Positions 26,696 to 34,482 of a stretch of DNA of 64,000 bases are shown here, one piece after another. The DNA is from Burkholderia metallica (GTDB lineage: Bacteria; Pseudomonadota; Gammaproteobacteria; Burkholderiales; Burkholderiaceae), in contig NZ_CADFDB010000001.1 of the NCBI RefSeq assembly GCF_902832845.1, positions 62,001-126,000 of the forward strand, in the 5' to 3' direction. The notes under the pieces are model-generated. The model was not told the origin of the DNA. It ran no database searches and saw only the letters and a program-made list of their open reading frames with translations. A program made the translations under genes and the position numbers. Numbering within the stretch: position 1 is the stretch's first letter; every line of letters begins with the position of its first letter.

Positions 26696-28231
26696 ATGAC
26701 GAACCCGACACCCAACATCCTGATCCTGATGGCCGACCAGCTCACGCCGTTCGCGCTGCCGGCCTACGGCAACCGCGTCGCGCGCACGCCGACGCTCGAC
26801 CGGCTCGCCGCGCAAGGCGTGGTGTTCGACGCCGCGTACTGCGCGAGCCCGCTGTGCGCGCCGTCGCGTTTCTCGCTGCTGACGGGCAAGCTGCCGTCGG
26901 GGATCGGCGCCTACGATAACGCCGCCGAATTGCCGGCGCAAACGCTGACGTTCGCGCACTACCTGCGCGCGGGCGGCTACCGGACGATGCTGTCCGGCAA
27001 GATGCATTTCTGCGGGCCGGATCAACTGCACGGTTTCGAGGAGCGCCTCACGACCGACATCTATCCGGCGGATTTCGGCTGGGTGCCCGACTGGGACCAC
27101 CCGACCGAGCGACCGAGCTGGTATCACAACATGAGTTCGGTGCTGGAGGCCGGCCCGTGCGTGCGCACGAACCAGCTCGACTTCGACGACGAAGTCACGT
27201 TCGCCGCGAAGCAGAAGCTGTACGACGTCGCACGCGAGCGCGCGGCCGGGCACGATGCGCGGCCGTTCTGCATGGTCGTGTCGCTGACCCATCCGCACGA
27301 CCCGTATGCGATCACGCGCGAATACTGGGATCGCTACGGCGACGAAGAAATCGACATGCCGGCCGTGCGGCTCGATGCGGCGCAAAGCGATCCGCATTCG
27401 CAGCGGCTGCGCTTCGTGTGCGAGAACGACCGCACGCCGCCCACCGACGCGCAGATCCGCGCCGCGCGCCGCGCGTACTACGGCGCGACGTCGTACGTCG
27501 ATACGCAGTTCGGCGGCGTGCTGGCCGCGCTCGAACAGTGCGGGTTCGCGGACGACACGATCGTGATCGTCACGTCCGACCACGGCGACATGCTCGGCGA
27601 GCGCGGGCTCTGGTACAAGATGACGTTCTTCGAAGGCGGCTGCCGCGTGCCGCTGATCGTCCATGCGCCGGGCCGCTTCGATGCCGCGCGCGTGCGCGGG
27701 CCCGTGTCGCACCTCGACCTGCTGCCGACGCTCGTCGACCTGGCCGGTGTCGCACCGGCCGGCGGCTGGCCCGATGCAGTCGACGGCGCGAGCCTCGTGC
27801 CGCACCTGCGCGGCACGCCTACGCACGACGTCGCGCTCGGCGAATACCTCGCCGAAGGCGCGATCGCGCCGGTCGTGATGATTCGCAGCGGCGACTGGAA
27901 GTACGTGCATTGCCCGCTCGATCCCGACCAGCTCTACAACCTGTCGGACGACCCGCGCGAGCTGACGAACCTGGCCGGTGCGCCGGAGGCCGCGGGCGTG
28001 CTCGCCGCGTTCCGCGCGCAAGCCGCGCAGCGCTGGAACCTGCCCGAGCTGGACCGGCAGGTGCGCGCGAGCCAGCGGCGCCGGCGCTTCCATTACGCGG
28101 CGACGACACAGGGCCGTATCCAGGCGTGGGACTGGCAGCCGTTCACCGACGCGAGCCAGCGTTACATGCGCAATCACATCGAACTCGACACGCTCGAGGC
28201 GATGGCGCGCTTTCCGCGCGTCGGGCGCTGA
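26696..28231 (+). CDS. betC: Choline sulfatase
   Basis: 511 residues. The sulfatase motif C54-A-P-S-R (SPLCAPSRFSLLTGKLPSG) supplies the Cys that becomes formylglycine. The metal ligands are in ILILMADQL, and VTSDHGDMLGERGLWYKM is the second metal-binding loop. The C-terminal RRFHYAATTQGRIQAWDWQP region is typical of BetC. It releases choline and sulfate from choline-O-sulfate, feeding glycine betaine synthesis. betA and betB, needed to oxidise choline, are not in this window. It is followed 45 bp later by a choline-binding protein, likely in one transcript. Confidence 0.94.
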   Translation: MTNPTPNILILMADQLTPFALPAYGNRVARTPTLDRLAAQGVVFDAAYCASPLCAPSRFSLLTGKLPSGIGAYDNAAELPAQTLTFAHYLRAGGYRTMLSGKMHFCGPDQLHGFEERLTTDIYPADFGWVPDWDHPTERPSWYHNMSSVLEAGPCVRTNQLDFDDEVTFAAKQKLYDVARERAAGHDARPFCMVVSLTHPHDPYAITREYWDRYGDEEIDMPAVRLDAAQSDPHSQRLRFVCENDRTPPTDAQIRAARRAYYGATSYVDTQFGGVLAALEQCGFADDTIVIVTSDHGDMLGERGLWYKMTFFEGGCRVPLIVHAPGRFDAARVRGPVSHLDLLPTLVDLAGVAPAGGWPDAVDGASLVPHLRGTPTHDVALGEYLAEGAIAPVVMIRSGDWKYVHCPLDPDQLYNLSDDPRELTNLAGAPEAAGVLAAFRAQAAQRWNLPELDRQVRASQRRRRFHYAATTQGRIQAWDWQPFTDASQRYMRNHIELDTLEAMARFPRVGR

Positions 28232-28276
28232 GCGTCCGGCAGTGCGAACCTTGACGAACGACGGAGGAAGCGGACG

Positions 28277-29245
28277 ATGAAACGGCAATGCAATGCAGCA
28301 ATCCGAAGGATCGGCGCGGCGTTCGCCGCGGCCGCGTGCCTGCTGACGGCGCCAGGCGCGCGGGCGGCCGACCCGCAGACGTGCGGCAACGTGAAGATGG
28401 CGGCGCCCGGCTGGACCGACATCGATGCGACGAACGCGATGGCGGGCGTCGTGCTGAAGGCGCTCGGCTACCGGCAGGACGTGGCGAACCTGTCGGTGCC
28501 GATCACGTACCAGGGGTTGAAGAAAGGGCAGGTCGACGTGTTCCTCGGCAACTGGATGCCCGCGCAGGCGCCGCTCGTGAAGCCGTTCGTCGATGAGAAA
28601 TCGATCGACGTGCTGCACGCGAACCTGAGCGGCGCGAAGTTCACGCTCGCCGTGCCTGATTACGTGGCGGCCGCCGGCGTGCATACGTTCGCCGATCTCG
28701 CGCGCAACGCGGACCGCTTCGGCGGCAAGATCTACGGGATCGAGCCCGGCGCCCCCGCGAACCAGAACATCAAGCGGATGCTCACCGATCACGCGCTCGG
28801 GCCGGCGAACTGGTCGCTCGTCGAATCGAGCGAGACGGGCATGCTCACGCAGGTCGAGCGCGCGGTACGCGACAAGCGCTGGATCGTGTTTCTCGCGTGG
28901 GAGCCGCACCTGATGAACACGAAGTTCCACCTGACCTACCTGTCGGGCGGCGACGCGTATTTCGGGCCGAACTACGGCGGCGCGACGGTCAATACGGTCA
29001 CGCGGCCAGGGTTCGCGGGTCAGTGCGCGAATCTCGCGCGGCTGTTCCGGCAGATGACGTTCTCCGTCGACGTCGAGAACCGGATGATCGCCGACATGCT
29101 CGACAACAAGACGTCGCCCGCGCTCGCGGCGCAGCATGCGCTGAAGGCCGACCCGGCGCTGGTTGCCGGCTGGCTGGACGGCGTGACGACGGCGGCCGGC
29201 GCGCCGGGCCTGCCGGCCGTGCGCGCGGCCCTCGACGGCCGTTGA
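28277..29245 (+). CDS. Choline ABC transporter substrate-binding protein (ChoX-like), orphan
   Basis: 322 residues. The signal peptide ends near PGARA. The mature protein has the ChoX/CaiX pattern: [60 protein letters not shown] and GPNYGGATVNTVTRPGFAGQ, with the Trp/Tyr residues that form an aromatic box for trimethylammonium groups. It is close in design to the carnitine-type protein at 46627. No transporter core genes adjoin, so it probably uses a shared CbcVW-type ATPase/permease. Likely ligand choline, given the betC partnership. Confidence 0.88.
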   Translation: MKRQCNAAIRRIGAAFAAAACLLTAPGARAADPQTCGNVKMAAPGWTDIDATNAMAGVVLKALGYRQDVANLSVPITYQGLKKGQVDVFLGNWMPAQAPLVKPFVDEKSIDVLHANLSGAKFTLAVPDYVAAAGVHTFADLARNADRFGGKIYGIEPGAPANQNIKRMLTDHALGPANWSLVESSETGMLTQVERAVRDKRWIVFLAWEPHLMNTKFHLTYLSGGDAYFGPNYGGATVNTVTRPGFAGQCANLARLFRQMTFSVDVENRMIADMLDNKTSPALAAQHALKADPALVAGWLDGVTTAAGAPGLPAVRAALDGR

Positions 29246-29504
29246 TTCCTCCCTTCGGGCGGCCGGTTTCGGCCGTGCCGCCTGTCTACGTGTTTTCCCG
29301 ACCGGGTCGCATCGTGACCATTTAGTGTCGCCTTCAGACGGGTGACGCGAAATATGGGTTTGTATTTTTCGCCAATGGCTGCGTTATTGCGAAAAACGAA
29401 ATGCCGAAGCCAGCGGGCGGTCTGAATTCGAATCCACCGGTGCATCGCGGCACACGCCGGGACGAGATTCTATCCATCGAACGGTTCAGGGAGGGTGGTC
29501 GACA

Positions 29505-30644
29505 ATGAAGCACACGAAAGTTGCCGTAGCCGCCGCGCTTGCATGCGCGGCCTGCATTCCCGCCATCGGGCATGCGCAGAGCAGTGTGACGCTGTACGGG
29601 ATTCTCGACGCGGGCATTACGTACGTGAACAACACGGGCGGCTCGCACGTGGTCAAGTTCGACGACGGCGTCGCGTACGGGAACCGCTTCGGCCTCAAGG
29701 GCACCGAAGACCTCGGCGGCGGCCTGAAGGCCGTGTTCACGCTCGAGAGCGGTTTCCGCCTCGGCAACGGGCAACTCGGCTTCGGCGGCGCCGAATTCGG
29801 CCGACAGGCGTATGTCGGCCTGCAGAACGACTGGGGCACGCTGTCGTTCGGCAACCAGCTCGACATCACGAACGAACTCGTGTCGATCTACAACATCTCG
29901 GCGTGGGGCAGCGGCTATGCGATCCACCAGGGCGACTTCGACCGCTTCAACGGCGACCGCCTGCCGAATTCGGTGAAGTTCCTGTCGAACGACCTCAACG
30001 GCTTCAAGTTCGGCGCGATGTATTCGTTCGGCAACGTCGCGGGCAACTTCCACCGGAACAGCGCATGGAGCGCGGGCGCGAGCTTCACGAAGGGCGACTT
30101 CTCGATCGGTGCCGCGTACACGCGCCTGAACAACCCGAACGGCATCTATGCGTTCGACCCGTACGCGATGATCGGCACGCACACGTTCCTCGGCCAGCAG
30201 ACCGTCACCGTCGATCCGGCGACCGGCGCGCGCACCGACCTGTTCTCGAACACCGCGATGGACGTCGACAGCCAGGGCACGTTCGGCATCGGCACGAGCT
30301 ACACGATCGGCAAGCTGACGCTCGACGGCAACTTCTCGTACACGACGATCAAGGGCTTCGGCCAGTCGTCGCACATGCAGGTGTACGAAGGCGGCGGCTC
30401 GTACCAGTTCACGCCGGCACTGAGCCTGATCGCCGGCTACCAGCACACGCGCTTCGAAGGCCATCACTGGAACCAGGGCACGGCGGGCCTGCATTACCTG
30501 CTGTCGAAGCGCACGGATGTCTACATCTCCGGCGACTACCTGCGCGCGTCGCAGGGTGTCGATGCGGTGATCGGCTACAGCTTCACGCCGTCGACCACGC
30601 AGACGCAGGCCGACGTGCGGATCGGGATGCGGCATTCGTTCTGA
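29505..30644 (+). CDS. Gram-negative general porin (Burkholderia OmpC-like)
   Basis: 379 residues. The signal peptide is MKHTKVAVAAALACAACIP...GHA. The mature start QSSVTLYGILDAGITYVNNT is the hallmark of beta-proteobacterial trimeric porins. Many alternating beta-strands follow, ending in Phe (DVRIGMRHSF) for BAM recognition. An intrinsic terminator lies just downstream. The 259 bp before it (29246-29504) contain no gene. Cargo is not predictable; the placement after the choline genes may be incidental. Confidence 0.94.
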   Translation: MKHTKVAVAAALACAACIPAIGHAQSSVTLYGILDAGITYVNNTGGSHVVKFDDGVAYGNRFGLKGTEDLGGGLKAVFTLESGFRLGNGQLGFGGAEFGRQAYVGLQNDWGTLSFGNQLDITNELVSIYNISAWGSGYAIHQGDFDRFNGDRLPNSVKFLSNDLNGFKFGAMYSFGNVAGNFHRNSAWSAGASFTKGDFSIGAAYTRLNNPNGIYAFDPYAMIGTHTFLGQQTVTVDPATGARTDLFSNTAMDVDSQGTFGIGTSYTIGKLTLDGNFSYTTIKGFGQSSHMQVYEGGGSYQFTPALSLIAGYQHTRFEGHHWNQGTAGLHYLLSKRTDVYISGDYLRASQGVDAVIGYSFTPSTTQTQADVRIGMRHSF

Positions 30645-30692
30645 TCGGCGTAGGGTGGGGCGGCGACGTCTTCAGCGAGAGGTCTCTCTTTG

Positions 30693-30720
30693 GCGCGAAC
30701 CGAGGTTCGCGCTTTTTTTT
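30693..30720 (+). terminator. Intrinsic terminator after porin
   Basis: GCGCGAAC (30693-30700), a short CGAG loop, GTTCGCGC (30705-30712), followed by eight T. Strong canonical terminator 48 bp after the porin stop, which isolates the cysS leader that follows. Confidence 0.9.
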
Positions 30721-30750
30721 TTGACGGATGCGAACGCCCGCCCGACGGTA

Positions 30751-30780
30751 TTGACCGTTGCCGTCTATAGGCGCTAGCAT
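30751..30780 (+). promoter_or_regulatory. Putative promoter of cysS leader
   Basis: TTGACC (30751-30756) and TAGCAT (30775-30780) are separated by 18 bp. Initiation 7-8 bp downstream would fall at about 30787-30788, exactly at the ATG of the short leader ORF, implying a nearly leaderless leader peptide. No Shine-Dalgarno sequence precedes that ATG, which fits. Prediction by eye only. Confidence 0.45.
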
Positions 30781-30787
30781 CGTCCGC

Positions 30788-30877
30788 ATGCCCGATCACG
30801 CCATTTCCCTCTCCACGCCGCGCCGCGCATGTTGTCAGAACATGCCAGGGGGAAGTTGCGTCCAGCGAACTCGCTGA
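30788..30877 (+). CDS. Candidate 29-residue Cys-containing leader peptide upstream of cysS
   Basis: ATG at 30788 to TGA at 30875-30877. The peptide runs MPDHAISLSTPRR, then A-C-C-Q-N-M-P-G-G-S-C. Cys falls at codons 15, 16 and 24 (TGT TGT at 30830-30835, TGC at 30857-30859). Three Cys in 29 codons is far above the rarity of Cys in this genome. The ORF sits between a promoter-like element and an intrinsic terminator directly before a cysteinyl-tRNA synthetase gene, the classical layout of ribosome-mediated transcription attenuation. Confidence 0.65.
   Translation: MPDHAISLSTPRRACCQNMPGGSCVQRTR
30827..30852 (+). promoter_or_regulatory. Leader hairpin containing the tandem Cys codons, with alternative pairing
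   Basis: GCATGTT (30827-30833), GTCAG, AACATGC (30839-30845) is a perfect 7-bp stem whose ascending arm holds the first Cys codons. Its descending side, 30841-30852, can alternatively pair with 30901-30912 (9 of 12 positions), which includes the ascending arm of the terminator. The two folds are mutually exclusive, as expected for an antiterminator. A second small hairpin CAGCG/CGCTG (30863-30876) overlaps the leader stop codon. Confidence 0.5.
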
Positions 30878-30898
30878 ACATTCAAGCAATCGCCTTCC

Positions 30899-30931
30899 GG
30901 CCGCCTGTGATGCAAAACAGGCGGCCTTTTT
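30899..30931 (+). terminator. Intrinsic terminator in the cysS leader (attenuator)
   Basis: GGCCGCCTGT (30899-30908), an 8-nt loop, ACAGGCGGCC (30917-30926), then TTTTT and a second T-run. It is a perfect 10-bp stem, very strong, placed 37 bp before the cysS start and after the leader peptide. Such a terminator inside a leader would block cysS unless prevented from folding. Confidence 0.88.
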
Positions 30932-30967
30932 GTTTTTGGACCGCCCCTTTCGGGATGGAGAAACTCG

Positions 30968-32380
30968 ATGCCGCTCGCGCTGTATGACACCTGGTCGCGT
31001 ACCGTACGCCCGTTTACCCCGATCCGTGCCGGCCAGGTCGGCATGTACTGCTGCGGCCCCACGGTCTACGACGATGCGCACATCGGCAACCTGCGTACCT
31101 ACGTGTTCGAGGATCTCCTGCGGCGCGTGCTGGAGCGCAACGGCTACGCAGTCCGGCACGTCGTCAATATCACCGACGTCGGCCACCTGACGTCGGATGC
31201 GGACGAAGGCGAGGACAAGATGGAGAAGGGCAGCCGCCGCACCGGCGAATCGGCGTGGGCCATCGCCCGGCGCTACACGGAAGCGTTCATCCGGGACTGG
31301 CGCGCGCTCAATCTCCTCGAGCCGGCGGTCTGGTGCCGCGCCACCGATCATATCGACGAACAGATCGCGTTCATCGCGACGCTCGAGCGCGCCGGCTACG
31401 TGTACCGGACGGACGACGGCCTCTACTTCGACACCAGTCGGCAGGACGACTACGGTTATCTCGCGCGGCTGGACCGCGCGGGGCTGCAGGCGGGCAAGCG
31501 GGTGGCGCGGGGTGGCAAGCGGAGCATCACGGATTTCGCGTTGTGGAAGTTCAGCCCGGCCGACGTCAAGCGGCAAATGGAATGGGACAGCCCGTGGGGC
31601 CGCGGCTTTCCGGGCTGGCATATCGAGTGCTCGGCGATGTCGGCGAAGTATCTCGGCACGTTGTTCGACATCCATTGCGGCGGCGAGGATCACATCGCCG
31701 TGCATCACAGCAACGAGATCGCGCAGACCCGCGCGGCCCACGGCACGCAGCTCGCGAACTACTGGATGCACGGGCACTTCCTGACGCTCGACGCCGATAC
31801 GAAGATGTCGAAATCGAGCGGCGAATTCGTTCGGCTGCAGACGTTGCAGCGCCGGCACGTCGATCCGCTCGCGTACCGTTACCTGTGCCTGACGGCCCAC
31901 TATCGCAGCAAGCTGCATTTCACGTGGGCGTCGCTCGACGCCGCGCAAACCGCGCTGAACCGGCTGCGGCACCTCCATGCCGGCTGGCCGGACGGCGGGC
32001 GCGTCGATGCGGATTTCGCCGCGCGCTTCGACGCGGAACTGAACGAGGACCTGAATCTGCCCAGGGCGCTCGCGGTGCTGTGGGATCTGGTCAGGAGCGA
32101 CCTGCCGGCGGCGACGCTGAAAGCGACCGTCGACAGCTTCGACGCCGTGCTCGGCCTCGGTTTGCGCGAATGGCGGCCGGTTGCGCCCGACGTTCCCGAA
32201 CACGTGCGTGCGCTGCTCGACGCGCGCGAGCGCGCTAGGGCGGACCAGGACTGGGCGCAAGCCGACCGGATCCGGCGCGCGTTGAGCGCCGAAGGGTGGC
32301 ATGTCAAGGACACCGCGGAAGGTCAATGCGTGTCCGCCATCGCCACGGGCCCGACCGAGACGGGCGACCCGACGCGGTGA
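30968..32380 (+). CDS. cysS: Cysteinyl-tRNA synthetase, divergent second-type copy
   Basis: 470 residues, close to the usual 461. Class I motifs are intact: GMYCCGPTVYDDAHIGNLRT (HIGH as HIGN, with the zinc/substrate Cys) and TKMSKSSGEF (KMSKS). The other zinc ligands are HIECSAM and the His/Glu in GGEDHIAVHHSNEIAQ. The DVGHLTSDADEGEDKMEKG insert differs from the DIDDKI region of the standard proteobacterial enzyme, so this is probably an extra, transferred copy. GGATGGAG lies before the ATG. Its leader appears to hold a cysteine attenuator. It may act as a stress-inducible or inhibitor-resistant backup; that is inference. Confidence 0.92.
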   Translation: MPLALYDTWSRTVRPFTPIRAGQVGMYCCGPTVYDDAHIGNLRTYVFEDLLRRVLERNGYAVRHVVNITDVGHLTSDADEGEDKMEKGSRRTGESAWAIARRYTEAFIRDWRALNLLEPAVWCRATDHIDEQIAFIATLERAGYVYRTDDGLYFDTSRQDDYGYLARLDRAGLQAGKRVARGGKRSITDFALWKFSPADVKRQMEWDSPWGRGFPGWHIECSAMSAKYLGTLFDIHCGGEDHIAVHHSNEIAQTRAAHGTQLANYWMHGHFLTLDADTKMSKSSGEFVRLQTLQRRHVDPLAYRYLCLTAHYRSKLHFTWASLDAAQTALNRLRHLHAGWPDGGRVDADFAARFDAELNEDLNLPRALAVLWDLVRSDLPAATLKATVDSFDAVLGLGLREWRPVAPDVPEHVRALLDARERARADQDWAQADRIRRALSAEGWHVKDTAEGQCVSAIATGPTETGDPTR

Positions 32381-32547
32381 CGTGCGCGGGCCACCGGCAT
32401 CGTCGGTGGTCTCGCCCACGGCCCGTTTGCCGCGCCTGGCATATCATCGCGATTTATTCGCGTTTGCACCGTCGTCGCGCGCACGCATCGGCGTGCATCG
32501 CCGTTCCCGAACGGCGGCGGTGCGCCGCGTCGATCGCCCAGACCTCG

Positions 32548-33798
32548 ATGACCGCCCCCGTGCCCGACTCCGCTCCGTTATCCCCGCTCCCCGCGAACCT
32601 GTTCCGCCACGCGCCGTTCCGGCGCTTCTGGGGCACGCGCGTGATGTCTTCGCTGGCTTTCCAGATCCTGTCGGTCGCGATCGGCTGGTACGTGTATGCG
32701 CTCACGCATAGCGCGTTCGCACTCGGCCTCGTCGGCCTCGCGCAGTTCGTCCCGATGTTCGCGCTGACGCTCGTCGTCGGGCAGGTGGCCGATCGCTACG
32801 ACCGCCGTCGGATCGCGACGATCTGCCAGGGCGTCGAGGCACTGGCCGCCGGCGTGTTCCTGGTCGGCGCCGTGCAAGGGTGGCTGGCCGCGCCGGCCGT
32901 GTATGCGCTCGCGGCGATCGTCGGCACCGCGCGCGCGTTCGAGTCGCCGTCGGTGTCGTCGCTGCTGCCGGCCGTCGTGCCGCGCACCGACCTGCCGCGC
33001 GCGACCGCGTTGTCGACGTCCGCGAACCAGGCCGCGCAGATCCTCGGGCCGGCGTTCGGCGGGTTGCTGTACGGCATCGGCGCGCCCGCCGCGTTCGGCA
33101 CGAGCGTCGCGGCATTCGCGATCGCGGCGGTGCTGAGCGGCACGATTCCGCTGCGCAGCGCGCCGCCGGCCCGCGAGCCGGTCACGCTGCGCTCGGTGTT
33201 TTCCGGCATCGCGTTCATCCGGCGCGAACCGGCGATCCTCGGTGCGCTGTCGCTCGACCTGTTCGCGGTGCTGTTCGGCGGCGCGACCGCGTTGCTGCCG
33301 ATCTATGCGCGCGACATCCTGCAGGTCGGCCCGTGGGGGCTCGGCGCGTTGCGCGCGGCGCCCGCGGTCGGTGCGCTCGCGGGCACGCTGTGGCTCACGC
33401 GCTTTCCGTTGAAGGGGCGGCCGGGCCGCGCGATGTTCGGCGGCGTGATCGCGTTCGGCATCGCGACGATCGTGTTCGGGTTGTCGCGGCACTTCGCGCT
33501 GTCGCTCGTCGCGCTGGCCGCGCTCGGCGCGTCGGACGTGGTCAGCGTCGTCGTGCGCCTGTCGCTCGTGCAGTTGCGGACGCCGGACGAGATGCTCGGG
33601 CGCGTGAGCGCGGTCAACGCGCTGTTCATCGGGACGTCGAACCAGCTTGGCGAATTCGAGTCGGGCGTGACGGCCGCATGGTGGGGCGCACCGGCCGCGA
33701 TCGTCGTCGGCGGCACGGCGACGATCCTGGTCGCGCTCGCGTGGATGCGGCTGTTTCCGCAACTGCGGAACATGACGTCGCTCGAACGGGAGCGTTGA
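32548..33798 (+). CDS. MFS transporter, EntS/MFS_3-like exporter
   Basis: 416 residues with 12 predicted membrane helices. Helix 1 region is FRRFWGTRVMSSLAFQILSV. The MFS loop 2-3 motif is GQVADRYDRRRIA. EntS-type features include ALSTSANQAAQILGPAFGGL. The ATG at 32548 follows a stretch without coding character and matches the family N-terminus. MFS_3 members export siderophores or drugs. It follows cysS by 167 bp on the same strand, so read-through from the cysS promoter is possible. Substrate unknown. Confidence 0.88.
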   Translation: MTAPVPDSAPLSPLPANLFRHAPFRRFWGTRVMSSLAFQILSVAIGWYVYALTHSAFALGLVGLAQFVPMFALTLVVGQVADRYDRRRIATICQGVEALAAGVFLVGAVQGWLAAPAVYALAAIVGTARAFESPSVSSLLPAVVPRTDLPRATALSTSANQAAQILGPAFGGLLYGIGAPAAFGTSVAAFAIAAVLSGTIPLRSAPPAREPVTLRSVFSGIAFIRREPAILGALSLDLFAVLFGGATALLPIYARDILQVGPWGLGALRAAPAVGALAGTLWLTRFPLKGRPGRAMFGGVIAFGIATIVFGLSRHFALSLVALAALGASDVVSVVVRLSLVQLRTPDEMLGRVSAVNALFIGTSNQLGEFESGVTAAWWGAPAAIVVGGTATILVALAWMRLFPQLRNMTSLERER

Positions 33799-33829
33799 AG
33801 CGGTGCCGGCGCGGTTTCACGTCCGATGA

Positions 33830-34027
33830 GCGTGGCTGACGAGCCTGCACGAGGGTGTCGGGACGAGCATCGGTTGGGGGCTGCTCGGCGATACGCGCGC
33901 CGGCGCACTGGTTCTGCTGTCGCTGACGGGGGCGATGCTCGTGATCGTCGCGCTCGTACGTGCGGCCGGCGCGCAACGGTCGACGCTCAGGCGCCGGCGT
34001 CGCGCGCGACCTGCACGGCCGTGCCGT
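33830..34027 (+). pseudogene. C-terminal remnant of a PepSY-associated membrane protein
   Basis: After a stop at 33827 the frame reads AWLTSLHEGVGTSIGWGLLG, then a hydrophobic helix ALVLLSLTGAMLVIVALVRA, ending at 34025-34027. This resembles the last helices of PepSY_TM proteins (H-x-G motif, then a helix ending in L-T-G). The rest of the gene is missing, its place taken by the MFS gene whose stop is 32 bp upstream. It overlaps the end of ybjQ on the other strand. There is no start codon or ribosome site, so it is a relic. Confidence 0.55.
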
Positions 34028-34355
34028 AGCAGATGACTTCGGTCACGCCCGAGCCGATCTCGGTCGAGTCGTAGCGCATCGCGACGATCGCATTCGCGCC
34101 GAGCTTGCGCGCGTCGGCGAGCATCTTGTCGAACGCGTGCTGGCGCGCCTTCTCGCACAGCGACGTATAGAGCGTGATGTTGCCGCCGAAGATCGTTTGC
34201 AGCGACGCGCCGAACGAGCCGACGATCGAGCGCGAGCGCACGATGATGCCCTGTGCAACGCCGAGCGAGCGGACGGTCGTATGGCCGGGCAGATCGAACG
34301 CGGTCGTGACACGCTCGGGCGAGAGGTCGTCGATTGAGCGGGAGAGATCGGTCAT
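33987..34355 (-). CDS. YbjQ/UPF0145 family protein
   Basis: 122 residues. It contains the family signatures [31 protein letters not shown] and [20 protein letters not shown], ending with [10 protein letters not shown]. YbjQ proteins are small pentameric proteins of unclear function, sometimes labelled heavy-metal binding. The ATG at 34355 fits the family start. It is downstream of the M28 peptidase on the same strand, but a hairpin separates them. Confidence 0.88.
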   Translation of the reverse strand: MTDLSRSIDDLSPERVTTAFDLPGHTTVRSLGVAQGIIVRSRSIVGSFGASLQTIFGGNITLYTSLCEKARQHAFDKMLADARKLGANAIVAMRYDSTEIGSGVTEVICYGTAVQVARDAGA

Positions 34356-34429
34356 CGCGTGACACCGTGTGGCGGAAGTGAACGAATGACGATTCTATCC
34401 GGAACGGCGAACGGGCCCGGCCGGGCTCG

Positions 34430-34458
34430 AACGGGCGCGCCTTCGACGCGCGCCCGTT
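34430..34458 (-). terminator. 11-bp hairpin after M28 peptidase gene
   Basis: AACGGGCGCGC and GCGCGCCCGTT with a 7-nt loop lie 25 bp beyond the peptidase stop (34483) and before ybjQ. Perfect and GC-rich but without a U-tract on the minus strand, so termination strength is uncertain. Confidence 0.45.
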
Positions 34459-34482
34459 GTGCCGCACCCGGCCGTGCCCCGA

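Noticed and set aside
26492-29137. Very long open frame on the minus strand opposite betC and choX
   Set aside because: It is antisense to two clearly conserved genes, has Arg/His-rich composition typical of GC-rich shadows and no domain.
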